Shown: positions 13,169-21,756 of the stretch, one piece after another | Position numbering within the stretch: position 1 is the first letter of the stretch | Layout: each line of letters starts with the position of its first letter | Origin: an uncultured Prevotella sp. | GTDB taxonomy: Bacteria; Bacteroidota; Bacteroidia; Bacteroidales; Bacteroidaceae | Length of the DNA stretch: 26,114 nucleotides | Reading direction: 5' to 3' | NCBI GenBank assembly: GCA_900557255.1 | Contig: USSA01000028.1 | Coordinates: forward strand, 1-26,114 | Notes under the pieces: generated by a model | Told to the model about the DNA's origin: nothing | The model's database searches: none | What the model saw: only the letters and a program-made list of their open reading frames with translations | Program-made: the position numbers and the translations under genes

Positions 13169-15358
13169 CTACTTCAAATTCTGCTTGAACCAGTTAGCTA
13201 TCTGGCGAAGCAGATGGTTGCGGGTATTACCACCCGAAATGCCGTGATTGCGGTTCGTGTACCACAGGGTCTTGAAGTCCTTGTCTGCCTGAACCAACGC
13301 CTCAGCATATTCGAAGGTATTCTGCGGATGCACATTGTCATCTGCCAATCCGTGACAGATAAGCAACGCACCATGCTGCTGCTTTACTCGCTCGATTGGG
13401 TTCACCTTGTAACCCTCTTCGTTCTCCTTAGGAGTGCGCATGTAGCGCTCAGTATAAACCGAATCATAGAAGCGGTAGCAGGTAGGAGGAGCCACAGCCA
13501 CACCTGCCTTGAACACAGGACGGCCCTCGCTCATACTCATCAGCGTATTGAAACCACCATAGCTCCAACCCCAAATGCCGATATTATCCTTGTCTACATA
13601 AGGCAGAGAACCCATGTAGAGAGCAGTCTCAACCTGATCTTTCGACTCTAAATCGCCCAGACGGAGATAGGTAGACTTCTCAAACTCAGCTCCTCTACCG
13701 CCTGTTCCACGACCATCTACGCAGGCAATGATGAATCCTTCCTGAGCAAGATAATAATCGAAAGCACCACCATTGCCCATACTGCCCGTGCTCCATGAAT
13801 CGAGCACCTGCTGGTTGCCCGGACCGGAATACTGGAAGAGGATAACAGGATACTTCTTGCTGGCGTCGAAATCAACCGGCTTCACCATCCAGCCGTCCAG
13901 TTTCACACCTTCGGAAGTGGTGAAAGAGAAAGTCTCGCGCTTGCCCCAATTATACTTCCGGGTCTTTTCGAGCAGCTGCTTGTTGTCTTCCAATGTCTTG
14001 ATAAGCTTGCCCTTGTTGCTGCGTACGGTGAAGACATAAGGATGGCTGTAGCTGCTCCAGGTATTGACGAAATAGCGGTAATCGCCCGAGAAGTAAGCCG
14101 AGTTGGAACCAGCCGCATCGGTAAGGCGCTCCACCTTTCCGTTCTTATGAGCCACGTAAACCTGGCGGTCGTGCGCATTGAGCTTGGCAGCCTGGAAATA
14201 AACATCGCCCGTCTTCTCATCCATTCCGTAGATAGAGGTAACATCATAGTTGCCCTTCTCTACCTGGCGCAGGAGCTTGCCGTTCATATCATAGAGATAG
14301 AGATGCATGAAGCCGTCGCGGTCGCTAGGCAGCAGGATGTTCTTCTTGCCCACGATGCTGTTTTCAATCACCTCTTCCTTTACAAACTTAGGCACACTCT
14401 CCTTGATGAGCATCCTGCTCTTGCCGGTGAAAGGATTGACTGCATAGAGGCGCATGTCGTCCTGATGGCGGTTCATCGTATAGACAATCAGACTGTTGGC
14501 GTCTGGCGATGTCTTGATGCGTGGATAATAGCCGTCAGAATCTACAGGCACATCGAGCGCCACGGTCTTTCCGTTCTTCATATCATAGCTCAAGAGGCTC
14601 ACCTTAGAGTTGTCCTGTCCTGCCTTAGGATATTTATAGGAATACTCTCCCGGATAGTCGTGATACTCGCTATGGGTAGGATGAGAACCTTCGAACATCT
14701 GCAGAGAATAAGTCTTTACATGCGATTCGTCGAAGCGTATCCATCCGATGGCAGTTCCATCCGCATTCCATGCAAAGGCGCGGTTGAAGCTGAACTCCTC
14801 TTCGTAAACCCAATCAGGAATACCATTGATTACCTCGTTGAACTTGCCGTCTCGGGTAATCTGGGTTTCCTTGTCTCCATCGGTAACAAAGAGATTGTTA
14901 TCCTTTACGAAGGCGATGTGGCGTGAATCAGGCGACCAGGTAGCCACCTGCTGGTTAACGCCCTGGGAAAGTTTCTTCAAACTCTTCTTAGCAATATCAT
15001 ATATGAAATACTCTGCCTTGAACGAGCGGCGGTAGATAGCCTCGCGATGGGTCATGATAAGCAATTTCTTGCCATCAGGACTGATTACATAACCCTCAAT
15101 CTGTTCGAAGGGAGCCTTGACTGCGTTCACATCGAAGAGGATGCTCATCTGCTTGCCCGTCTTGAACGAATAACTGATAACCTGCTTGCCATCATTGCTG
15201 ATAGAAGCGTACAAATCGGTGCCATCAATAGGGTTAATACCGGTAACATAAGAGGCAGCAAACTCGCCGGAGGTAATGGCCTTCAGGTCGAGTTTATCTG
15301 CAGCTTGCATTGCTGAAACCATCATGACAGTTGCAATAAAAACTGGAAATCTTTTCAT
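13169..15358 (-). CDS. Dipeptidyl peptidase IV-type serine peptidase (family S9B)
   Basis: It removes Xaa-Pro or Xaa-Ala dipeptides from peptide N-termini, probably in the periplasm as a step of protein use. The 729 residues begin with a signal peptide (to ~A19-A20). A beta-propeller domain (~40-470) contains DWVYEEEF (182-189), whose Glu residues bind the substrate N-terminus in DPP IV. The alpha/beta hydrolase domain (~480-729) has the triad S599 (GWSYGGF), D673 (LADDNVH) and H705 (NRNHGISGG). Length and motifs fit bacterial DPP IV well. It starts 3 bp after the GldB-like gene, so it is the second gene of that operon. Confidence 0.95.
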   Translation of the reverse strand: MKRFPVFIATVMMVSAMQAADKLDLKAITSGEFAASYVTGINPIDGTDLYASISNDGKQVISYSFKTGKQMSILFDVNAVKAPFEQIEGYVISPDGKKLLIMTHREAIYRRSFKAEYFIYDIAKKSLKKLSQGVNQQVATWSPDSRHIAFVKDNNLFVTDGDKETQITRDGKFNEVINGIPDWVYEEEFSFNRAFAWNADGTAIGWIRFDESHVKTYSLQMFEGSHPTHSEYHDYPGEYSYKYPKAGQDNSKVSLLSYDMKNGKTVALDVPVDSDGYYPRIKTSPDANSLIVYTMNRHQDDMRLYAVNPFTGKSRMLIKESVPKFVKEEVIENSIVGKKNILLPSDRDGFMHLYLYDMNGKLLRQVEKGNYDVTSIYGMDEKTGDVYFQAAKLNAHDRQVYVAHKNGKVERLTDAAGSNSAYFSGDYRYFVNTWSSYSHPYVFTVRSNKGKLIKTLEDNKQLLEKTRKYNWGKRETFSFTTSEGVKLDGWMVKPVDFDASKKYPVILFQYSGPGNQQVLDSWSTGSMGNGGAFDYYLAQEGFIIACVDGRGTGGRGAEFEKSTYLRLGDLESKDQVETALYMGSLPYVDKDNIGIWGWSYGGFNTLMSMSEGRPVFKAGVAVAPPTCYRFYDSVYTERYMRTPKENEEGYKVNPIERVKQQHGALLICHGLADDNVHPQNTFEYAEALVQADKDFKTLWYTNRNHGISGGNTRNHLLRQIANWFKQNLK

Positions 15359-15361
15359 GTG

Positions 15362-16180
15362 TTAATCTTTATGTAATGCCTCAATAGGCGAATAATCTTC
15401 GTCCTTGAGCAGTTGTTTTACCGTTACTTTAGGGTTGCGCTTTACATAAGCGTTGATTGTATTCACATACTTGGTCTTGAAAATCGCCTTGCCCATCGCC
15501 TTGTTGACAGCCCACATGATCTTGCCCATGTGCAGATCGCGGTCAAGCTGCGGACGGGTGTCGAACTGATCCATCGGATAGATGCTCAGCAGATAGAAGG
15601 TAAGGCAATCTGGCACAATATACTGGCGCGACATGGTGCTGCGCTGCTGCGGTGTATAGAATTTCTTGTAGAGCGGATAGTTTTCGCCCATGTATTTATC
15701 GAGCGAAATTCCTACTGAGTGCTGTCCTACTACGATGCTCTGGTCGAGAGCGCCAATCTGGGCATAGAAACAAGGCTGCTGGAGCTCCGGAATCCAACTG
15801 TTCAGACGCGAGAAGGCTGTTTTCAGCTGCTCGTTGATGTCTTCCATATTGGCAAATTCTGCCTCAGCATCGGCGATAAGTGCCTGCAGGGTAGAATCCT
15901 GATAGAACATGAGGAAACGGTTGCTGATATTGGCATCGGTAATGGTGCCAAGCTGGAGCATTTTCTCTATCAGCGTACGGGTTTCTATCGGATAATCGGT
16001 GTTCATCTGCTGCAGGGCTGAGAAATCACCGGTAGTAAGATATCTGCTTTCCAATCGGTCGTAACGCTGTACCGACAGGGGCACAGCCTCTCCTTCCTCG
16101 TTCGGCTTGAACTTAAACTCGCAGGCCGAACTGAGAAGCACGATTGCTAATATGACTATATAATTTAAAAACCTTTTCAC
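15362..16180 (-). CDS. gldB: GldB-like lipoprotein
   Basis: The 272-residue protein has a lipoprotein signal (MKRFLNYIVILAIVLLSSAC, lipidated C20), so it is anchored to a membrane. The middle contains VGISLDKYMGENYPLYKKFY (about 156-175), close to the 'isLDkylG.dYPlY' block of the gliding-motility lipoprotein GldB. GldB is needed for gliding in Flavobacterium, but homologues are widespread in non-gliding Bacteroidota where the job is unclear. It is the promoter-proximal gene of an operon with the DPP IV gene. Its own promoter is at 16211-16241. Confidence 0.75.
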   Translation of the reverse strand: MKRFLNYIVILAIVLLSSACEFKFKPNEEGEAVPLSVQRYDRLESRYLTTGDFSALQQMNTDYPIETRTLIEKMLQLGTITDANISNRFLMFYQDSTLQALIADAEAEFANMEDINEQLKTAFSRLNSWIPELQQPCFYAQIGALDQSIVVGQHSVGISLDKYMGENYPLYKKFYTPQQRSTMSRQYIVPDCLTFYLLSIYPMDQFDTRPQLDRDLHMGKIMWAVNKAMGKAIFKTKYVNTINAYVKRNPKVTVKQLLKDEDYSPIEALHKD

Positions 16181-16210
16181 GATAATTTACAAATCTTCGA
16201 GTTACGACTG

Positions 16211-16241
16211 CAAAAATACTAAAAATTATTTAAATTACCAA
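16211..16241 (-). promoter_or_regulatory. Promoter of the gldB-DPP IV operon
   Basis: On the minus strand TTGG (16241-16238, a one-base variant of TTTG), a 19-bp spacer and TATTTTTG (16218-16211) fit the Bacteroidota pattern. The ATG of gldB is 30 bp downstream. Confidence 0.6.
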
Positions 16242-16304
16242 GCTTTTTTGCTAAAAAATCATACGCATTCGCAAAAAAAATGGGTTTTTCTCTTAGATTT
16301 GTTT

Positions 16305-16359
16305 GAAAAATAGCCAGCAATGAGCAAAACGTAAGGCTTTTTTGCTCATTACTGGCTAT
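16305..16359 (-). terminator. Intrinsic terminator after the DUF4861 gene
   Basis: ATAGCCAG-C-AATGAGCAAAA (16310-16329) pairs with TTTTGCTCATT-A-CTGGCTAT (16340-16359), giving about 19 bp with one mismatch. Read on the minus strand it is followed by TTTTTC. It lies about 40 bp after the DUF4861 stop and ends that operon. Confidence 0.8.
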
Positions 16360-16400
16360 TTGCGCAGTTTTTCTGCTTATCAGATGATAAAAGAAACTGC

Positions 16401-17648
16401 TTATCGGATCATGACAGAAACTGAAACCTGAACCGGCTCTTCTATCTGCTTCTTCCAGGCTTTCAACCACTCATACCACTCCTTCTCGCCCTTGAAGCCA
16501 TAGGTTTCGTTGGCACTGGTATAAGCAAGCTTATAACTGAGCTGGCTGCCTGCAGGTTTCACCACCTGAGTATAGCAATCCTTATTGGCTGGCTGCTGAC
16601 TTACCAGGGCTGACTGTGGCACATAAATGCCCAAGCCTACGGTCTCCAGCTTGTGCTTTCCATCGTCCTTGCCTGTTGGCCAGTCGCTGCCGTAACAGCC
16701 TCGCAATCCCTTGCCATCAGCAAATTCGCTGGAACCCTTTACGTTGATGAGTCCTGTAGCAAACTGATAATCAGAAACATCCTTGTTGAAGAATACATCT
16801 ACATCGAAATCGCGATGACCGGCATAGATGGTGTAACGGATGGTGGCATTGACAGGCTGCAAGCCCGGAGCCGGAACCCAACCCTTATCCACTACCTCGA
16901 CGATGGCACGGAGCGGACCTTCTGAAATGACGCGCTGCTCCTGGTATTTCACGTTGTTGAACAGCACCTGGTCTTTACCGTCCCAGCCACGGAGCGCACC
17001 CAGTCCGTAGGTATTGCCTACCCAGAGGCAATCATCGCCCGAACCAGCCTGAATCTGCTCTTCTGAAGGATAGAACTGCGTATCCTGAATCACCAGTCCC
17101 TTGTTGATTTTGCCATAAAGGTCGATGGTCTGACGATGGTCGAAATAAACACGCATAGCAATCAGTTCACTTTCGAAGCAGATGCCATGAGAATGGACGT
17201 AGTGATAAGGGTCCTTGGTTTTCTTATCAAACGAGATGCTGCGCAGATAAATATCCTGCCTGTTCTTAGCCAGCTTCCTGTTTTTGCTTGGCAAGCAGAG
17301 TTCGGCAAAGGTACGAGCCGGATACTGTGCCTGCTCGCCCTCACGATAGAGTTGCACCTGATAGGTCTTGGTTTCTTTCTTGCCCAAATCGGCAAGGAAA
17401 CAGAGTTCATCGTTGGTACAATCGCGGTTGGTGTCATCGAGCTGTGAAGGAATCTCCTTGCCGTCAACGGTTACTACAGCGCGCTGAATGTCGCCAATAG
17501 CTCCCAACTTGCTGAGATCTACCACCACCGGAGCATCGGTTCTTGCCACCTTGGAAGGATTGGAAACCGACACCTGGAAATTAGCCTGCGCCTGGGCTGA
17601 CAGAACCATCAGCGAAACCAGCGCCATCATCATTTGTTTTTTCTTCAT
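16401..17648 (-). CDS. DUF4861 family secreted protein
   Basis: The 415-residue protein has a signal peptide (MKKKQMMMALVSLMVLSAQA, cleavage near residue 22). The rest is a beta-rich domain (FQVSVSNPSKVARTDAPVVV, DIYLRSISFDKKTKDPYHYV, HSHGICFESELIAMRVYFDH, RYTIYAGHRDFDVDVFFNKD). The text matches my memory of DUF4861 proteins, found in Bacteroidota and often linked to polysaccharide utilisation. A carbohydrate-active role is likely but the reaction here is unknown. It starts 32 bp after the GT2 glycosyltransferase stop and is the last gene before the terminator at 16305-16359. Confidence 0.75.
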   Translation of the reverse strand: MKKKQMMMALVSLMVLSAQAQANFQVSVSNPSKVARTDAPVVVDLSKLGAIGDIQRAVVTVDGKEIPSQLDDTNRDCTNDELCFLADLGKKETKTYQVQLYREGEQAQYPARTFAELCLPSKNRKLAKNRQDIYLRSISFDKKTKDPYHYVHSHGICFESELIAMRVYFDHRQTIDLYGKINKGLVIQDTQFYPSEEQIQAGSGDDCLWVGNTYGLGALRGWDGKDQVLFNNVKYQEQRVISEGPLRAIVEVVDKGWVPAPGLQPVNATIRYTIYAGHRDFDVDVFFNKDVSDYQFATGLINVKGSSEFADGKGLRGCYGSDWPTGKDDGKHKLETVGLGIYVPQSALVSQQPANKDCYTQVVKPAGSQLSYKLAYTSANETYGFKGEKEWYEWLKAWKKQIEEPVQVSVSVMIR

Positions 17649-17680
17649 AGATTTTATTTTTAAGTTTGTTTATGAATAGT

Positions 17681-18697
17681 CTACAACTGCGAGAAGAGTT
17701 TCTTGCCCTTGGCGTAATATTGCCAGATGATAGAGAGATTGTAAACCTGCGGAATCTCCTCCTTCACCCTACCCGCCTGTATCTTTCTGCGATCTTCGTC
17801 AAACTCATGTTTCCATGCCTTGAAAGCCCTGCGCGCCTTGAAGATAGCCTTGAAGTCACCCCAGTTGCGATTCAGAACCAATGTCTCGAAAGCAGCAAGG
17901 TAATCCAGGAATCTACGCATACGCATTACATGAGTCAACTCCGTATCACTCAGATTCTTATAAAGCATGGTTAAATTATTTCTGAAATTCAGATAAGTCT
18001 TCATCGGATTGCTTTTCGGCAGGGTTCCACCACCCACATGATAAACCTCACTCTCAGGAATGCAGTAGATTTTTCTGCCCATCAGACGCAAGCGCCAGCA
18101 AAGATCTATCTCTTCATTATGGGCAAAGAAGCGGCCGTCTAAACCGCCGGCAGTCCAATAATCCTTTGAGCGGATCATCATACAGGCACCCGTAGCCCAC
18201 AAGATTTCCTGCTGGTAATCATACTGCCCGTTATCGCGCTCTACCGTATCAAAGATGCGGCCACGACAGAACGGATAGCCGTATTTGTCGAGGAATCCGC
18301 CGCAAGCACCAGCATACTCAAAGCTGTCCTTATCGTATTCCGCAAGCAGCTTAGGCTGGCAGGCAGCCACCTGCTGATGCGAATCCATAAACTCGATGAG
18401 CGGTGTAAGCCAATGATGCGAAACCTCCACATCGCTATTCAGGAGCACATAATACGCTGCATCAATCTGCTTCAAGGCACGGTTATAGCCTTCAGCAAAG
18501 CCGAAATTCTGCTCCAGCACGATGGTCTTCACCTGAGGGAACTGAGTCTCCAGAAGGTGCATCGAACCATCAGAAGAAGAATTGTCTGCCACCCATATTT
18601 CAGCATCCTGACGGGAATATTCGATGACATTCGGAAGATACTTTGCCAGCATCTTCTGACCATTCCAGTTTAATATAACGATTGCTACTTTTGCCAT
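17681..18697 (-). CDS. Family 2 glycosyltransferase
   Basis: The 338-residue cytoplasmic GT-A enzyme begins VAIVILNWNGQKMLAKYL (4-21), the usual start of GT2 rhamnosyltransferase-like proteins. D38-N39 (VADNSSSDGS) would bind the nucleotide. NSD (87-89) stands in place of the DxD metal site. FFAHNEEIDLCWRLRLMG (190-207) carries the ED-type catalytic acid region. It probably adds a sugar to a cell-surface glycan; donor and acceptor are unknown. It starts 2 bp after the radical SAM gene stop, so the two are cotranscribed. Confidence 0.9.
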   Translation of the reverse strand: MAKVAIVILNWNGQKMLAKYLPNVIEYSRQDAEIWVADNSSSDGSMHLLETQFPQVKTIVLEQNFGFAEGYNRALKQIDAAYYVLLNSDVEVSHHWLTPLIEFMDSHQQVAACQPKLLAEYDKDSFEYAGACGGFLDKYGYPFCRGRIFDTVERDNGQYDYQQEILWATGACMMIRSKDYWTAGGLDGRFFAHNEEIDLCWRLRLMGRKIYCIPESEVYHVGGGTLPKSNPMKTYLNFRNNLTMLYKNLSDTELTHVMRMRRFLDYLAAFETLVLNRNWGDFKAIFKARRAFKAWKHEFDEDRRKIQAGRVKEEIPQVYNLSIIWQYYAKGKKLFSQL

Positions 18698-18699
18698 AT

Positions 18700-19584
18700 T
18701 TATTGTAAACTCTTTAATCTGTTATTCAGGAGATTGGTAAACTCATAGTTCTTGAGTCCCCATTTGGGAGCAACCAGCAGTTCTTTGGGCGACTGACTGA
18801 CGAAGCGCTCCAGCACTAAATCCTTTCTGAGCAGACGGATGTATTTCACGATGACATCAATATATTCCTCTACCGTGTAAACATGGAAGGGGTGCTCAGC
18901 ATATTCCTGTGCCAGCCGGGTGCCCCTGATAATCTGCATCTGATGAATCTTGAGAATATCAAGCGGCAAGGAAGAGATGAGAGGAGCCTGACGCAGACTT
19001 TCTTCCGCATCTTCTCCCGGCAAACCGATGATGATGTGGCCGCCCGTAAGGATTCCCCTGGCATGAGTACGCTCTACGGCACTACGGCAACAGGCAAAAT
19101 CATGTCCACGGTTGATGCGTTTCAAGGTTTCATCATTGGCACTCTCAATGCCATATTCCACCAGCACGAAGGTTCGGCGGTTCAGTTCTTCCAGATAATC
19201 GAGCAATTCATCGCTCACACAATCCGGACGGGTTCCGATAACGATTCCCACCACATCTTCCACCTCAAGAGCCTCTTCATACATCTGCCTCAGTTGCTCC
19301 ACCCTGGCGTATGTATTGGTATAAGCCTGGAAATAAGCCAGATATTTCATATCAGGATACTTCCTGCTGAAGAAAGCCTTTCCCTCCTCCAGCTGTTCAG
19401 TAATCGACTTTTTCCGGTCGCAATAGCTCGGATTGAAGGTGCGGTTGTCGCAATACGTACATCCGCCACTCGAAATCCTCCCATCCCTGTTAGGACAGGA
19501 GAATCCCGCGTCTATCGAAATCTTCTGAACACGGAAATCAGGAAACTGCTTCCGAATCCATGTTCCAAAATCGTTGTAATACAT
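18700..19584 (-). CDS. Radical SAM protein of the YhcC/TIGR01212 family
   Basis: The 294-residue protein has the iron-sulfur cluster motif C30-x11-C42-x2-C45 (CPNRDGRISSGGCTYC), which is the spaced form typical of YhcC rather than plain CxxxCxxC. Further family marks are AYFQAYTNTYA (about 84-94), GTRPDCV, VEYGIESAND and GGHIIIGLPGE. Members are thought to act on tRNA or other small substrates, but the reaction is not established. The start MYYNDFGTWIRKQFPDFRVQ fits the family start. It is followed within 2 bp by the GT2 gene; there is no obvious functional link. Confidence 0.9.
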   Translation of the reverse strand: MYYNDFGTWIRKQFPDFRVQKISIDAGFSCPNRDGRISSGGCTYCDNRTFNPSYCDRKKSITEQLEEGKAFFSRKYPDMKYLAYFQAYTNTYARVEQLRQMYEEALEVEDVVGIVIGTRPDCVSDELLDYLEELNRRTFVLVEYGIESANDETLKRINRGHDFACCRSAVERTHARGILTGGHIIIGLPGEDAEESLRQAPLISSLPLDILKIHQMQIIRGTRLAQEYAEHPFHVYTVEEYIDVIVKYIRLLRKDLVLERFVSQSPKELLVAPKWGLKNYEFTNLLNNRLKSLQ

Positions 19585-19588
19585 TGGA

Positions 19589-19668
19589 CTTTGAACTTTG
19601 AGCTTTGAACATTGACCTTTATGATTAGCCCTTTTTACTATAAACTATAAACTATTAACTATCAACTA
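19589..19668. repeat. Short intergenic simple repeats
   Basis: Imperfect copies of TTTGAAC (19589-19617) are followed by ACTATAAACTATAA-type copies (19637-19668), which run into the stop codon of mtaB. The second motif is the reverse of that at 8536-8572. The two types of simple repeat fill the whole 81-bp gap between mtaB and the radical SAM gene. Confidence 0.55.
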
Positions 19669-21072
19669 AAGAAGCTCTGCCTTCAGCGCCGTCTTATCGT
19701 GATTAAAACCACCCAGGCGAACCTTGATAAGTTGGTTGTCGTATTCTTCCTTGGCGAGAGTAGGCGAAAGTTCTACGCGGATATAGTTCTTGGTGAATCC
19801 ATGCATTGCCTTGCCTCTTGGCGCCTTTTCGAAGAGAACCTCAGCCTCAGTACCGATGTATTGAGCATAGAATTCCTGCGTCTTCTGATCACTCAACTCC
19901 AACAGTCGCTTGGAGCGCTTCTTCTTCTCCTTCTCGTCAACCACATACGGAATCTTCAAGGCAGCCGTGCCCGGACGCTCAGAATAAGGGAAGACATGAA
20001 GCTGGGTAACAGGCAGACTCTTCAGGAACTCATAGCATTCTTCAAAACACTCCGGAGTTTCGCCGCGACAGCCCACCATCACATCAACACCGATAAACGC
20101 ATCAGGCATTTTCTCCTTGATAAGATTCACCTTGTGGGCAAAGAGCGCCTTGTCGTAACGGCGGTGCATCAGCTTGAGCACCTCATCGCTTCCGCTCTGC
20201 AGAGGAATGTGGAAATGAGGCATAAAGGCACGGCTCTGGGCACAATACTCTATGAGATCATCATCACAGAGATCAGGCTCCAGACTCGAGATGCGGTAAC
20301 GCTTGATTCCTTCTACCTGGTCCATCGCCTTGACAAGGTCGATGAATCGCTCGTGGGTAGTCTGACCGAAATCACCGATATTCACACCGGTAATGACAAT
20401 TTCCTTACCGCCTTCAGCAGCCGCCTGCTCACATTGATCCACAAGCGACTGGATGCTCGGGTTGCGCGAATTGCCTCGGGCAAAAGGAATGGTGCAATAG
20501 GTGCAATAATAATTGCAGCCGTCCTGCACCTTCAGAAAATAACGGGTACGGTTGCCACGCGAGCAAGAAGGCTGGAAGGTCTTGATTTCCTTCGTCTTCA
20601 CGCTATAATGCTGATGAAGGACCGCAGCATCGCCGTTCTGAGAGGTTTCTGCATCGCCGTTCTGAGGAGTCTGAGCAGCCAATCCGTTTTCCTGGGCAAA
20701 TTTCTGCGCCCATGCATCGCTGAGATATTGAATCAAGTGCGCCTTCTCGTTAGCACCCAACACGAGGTCTACACCCTCTATCTTGCTGACATTCTCAGAT
20801 TCGAGCTGCGCATAACAGCCCGTCACGATAATGAATGCGCCCGGATTGTTTCTCACCATCCGGTGGATAGCCTGACGGCATTTATGATCGGCAACTTCTG
20901 TTACCGAGCAGGTGTTAATCAGACAAATATCAGCTTTCTCCCCCTTTTTAGCAGTAATGACGCCCATATCTTCGAGCATTTTGCCAAAAGTGGAAGTTTC
21001 AGAGAAGTTGAGTTTGCAGCCTAGCGTATAGTAAGCTGCCTTTTTACCTTGAAAGGCACTTGAATCTATCAT
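19666..21072 (-). CDS. mtaB: tRNA t6A37 methylthiotransferase MtaB
   Basis: This enzyme adds a methylthio group to t6A37 of tRNAs reading ANN codons, giving ms2t6A. The 468 residues start with the MTTase domain, whose auxiliary cluster ligands are C19 (TLGCKLNFSE), C55 (INTCSVTE) and C86 (VTGCYAQLE). The 'LGCKLNFSE' form separates MtaB from MiaB and RimO. The radical SAM domain has C186, C190 and C193 (DGCNYYCTYCTIPFARG). A TRAM-like C-terminal domain (~395-468) would bind tRNA. The linker between the first two domains carries a 24-bp tandem duplication (20627-20674) coding for TPQNGDAE/TSQNGDAA. The start MIDSSAFQGKKAAYYTLGCK places the first cysteine at the normal position. Confidence 0.93.
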   Translation of the reverse strand: MIDSSAFQGKKAAYYTLGCKLNFSETSTFGKMLEDMGVITAKKGEKADICLINTCSVTEVADHKCRQAIHRMVRNNPGAFIIVTGCYAQLESENVSKIEGVDLVLGANEKAHLIQYLSDAWAQKFAQENGLAAQTPQNGDAETSQNGDAAVLHQHYSVKTKEIKTFQPSCSRGNRTRYFLKVQDGCNYYCTYCTIPFARGNSRNPSIQSLVDQCEQAAAEGGKEIVITGVNIGDFGQTTHERFIDLVKAMDQVEGIKRYRISSLEPDLCDDDLIEYCAQSRAFMPHFHIPLQSGSDEVLKLMHRRYDKALFAHKVNLIKEKMPDAFIGVDVMVGCRGETPECFEECYEFLKSLPVTQLHVFPYSERPGTAALKIPYVVDEKEKKKRSKRLLELSDQKTQEFYAQYIGTEAEVLFEKAPRGKAMHGFTKNYIRVELSPTLAKEEYDNQLIKVRLGGFNHDKTALKAELL

Positions 21073-21136
21073 AAATTATCTTTTCTAATATTCTAAAAGG
21101 TAACCTAAAAAAATGAAACATAGTCTCTATAAAACG

Positions 21137-21164
21137 AAAAAGCCGCTAGACCGAAGTCCAGCGG
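21137..21164 (-). terminator. Intrinsic terminator after the 56-aa lipoprotein gene
   Basis: On the minus strand CCGCTGGAC, a TTCG tetraloop and GTCTAGCGG (21164-21143) form a 9-bp stem with one G-U pair, followed by CTTTTT. It separates the lipoprotein gene from mtaB. Confidence 0.8.
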
Positions 21165-21202
21165 TTGTTTCTCTCATTTTTCCGTTCGCAAGTAATTTCA
21201 AA

Positions 21203-21373
21203 TTACTTAGCAGAATCAGCAGCAGCTGTATCAGCAGCAGCAGTGTCAGCAGCAGTTGTATCTACCTGAGCTGTGTCAGAATCAGCAGAAGCTGTGTTCT
21301 GAGCTGTTTTGTTACCACATGATGCGAAAGAGATAGCTGCGATAGCTACGAACATAAAAACTAATTTCTTCAT
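21203..21373 (-). CDS. Small Ala/Asp/Thr-rich lipoprotein (56 aa)
   Basis: ATG at 21373-21371 and TAA at 21205-21203 encode 56 residues. The start MKKLVFMFVAIAAISFASCG is a lipoprotein signal with lipidated C19. The mature part is a low-complexity tail in which D-T-A-A-A units repeat (TTAADTAAADTAAADSAK). Such tiny lipoproteins are common and often abundant in Prevotella/Bacteroides; no function is known to me. The gene has a -7 element upstream at 21425-21432 and a strong terminator downstream, so it is a single-gene unit. Its repeat-like GCAGCAGC coding sequence could hide it from gene finders. Confidence 0.8.
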   Translation of the reverse strand: MKKLVFMFVAIAAISFASCGNKTAQNTASADSDTAQVDTTAADTAAADTAAADSAK

Positions 21374-21424
21374 TTTCTTTGCTTTTTAAATCTGTAAAAC
21401 AATCATTCGTTTATTAAAACGATG

Positions 21425-21432
21425 CAAAGGTA
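21425..21432 (-). promoter_or_regulatory. -7 element of the 56-aa lipoprotein promoter
   Basis: On the minus strand TACCTTTG (21432-21425) matches TAnnTTTG. No TTTG occurs 19-21 bp upstream. The leader to the ATG would be about 45 nt. Confidence 0.5.
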
Positions 21433-21756
21433 AGTATTTTTTCGATAGGTTGTTCTTTTTTTTAGGACTTTTTTTTAGGTACTTTTGTAACATTTTCACA
21501 AGTACTTAATAATCAGATACTTACAGACTGCTAACAAAAGTTAAAGTTTTTGCCGTGTGCGAAGACAACCGAAAATTAACACTTTTACGTGTTTTTTACT
21601 ATCAAAGCCATCTACTCCAAAACTATCCTTTTTCGAGACTTCCAATCCCTTTTTCTCATCTCAAACTCCGTTTTTTCATCTCAACCCCCAGTTTTTCTCA
21701 TCATAATCATCATTTTTCTCCTTCCTCCTTCCTCATTTCTCATTTCATCTCAGACC
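21433..21756. other. Gene-free, pyrimidine-rich interval
   Basis: About 320 bases lie between the lipoprotein promoter and the end of the phytase-like gene. The plus strand is C/T-rich from 21600 to 21770 (repeated CTCATTTTTC-like text), and frames through it are low-complexity. A plus-strand TACTTTTG occurs at 21480-21487 with no gene behind it. I see no RNA gene. No clear terminator hairpin for the minus-strand gene at 21757 is visible. Confidence 0.5.

Noticed and set aside
14042..14926. Plus-strand 294-codon frame opposite the DPP IV gene
   Set aside because: Antisense shadow of a gene with a complete catalytic triad and propeller motifs.
16219..16470. Minus-strand 83-codon frame at the end of the DUF4861 gene
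   Set aside because: It overlaps the DUF4861 coding end and runs through the terminator hairpin and AT-rich spacer; low-complexity composition.
19699..21024. Plus-strand 441-codon frame opposite mtaB
   Set aside because: It mirrors the codon pattern of the real gene on the other strand, which has all cluster cysteines; the antisense protein has no recognisable domain.
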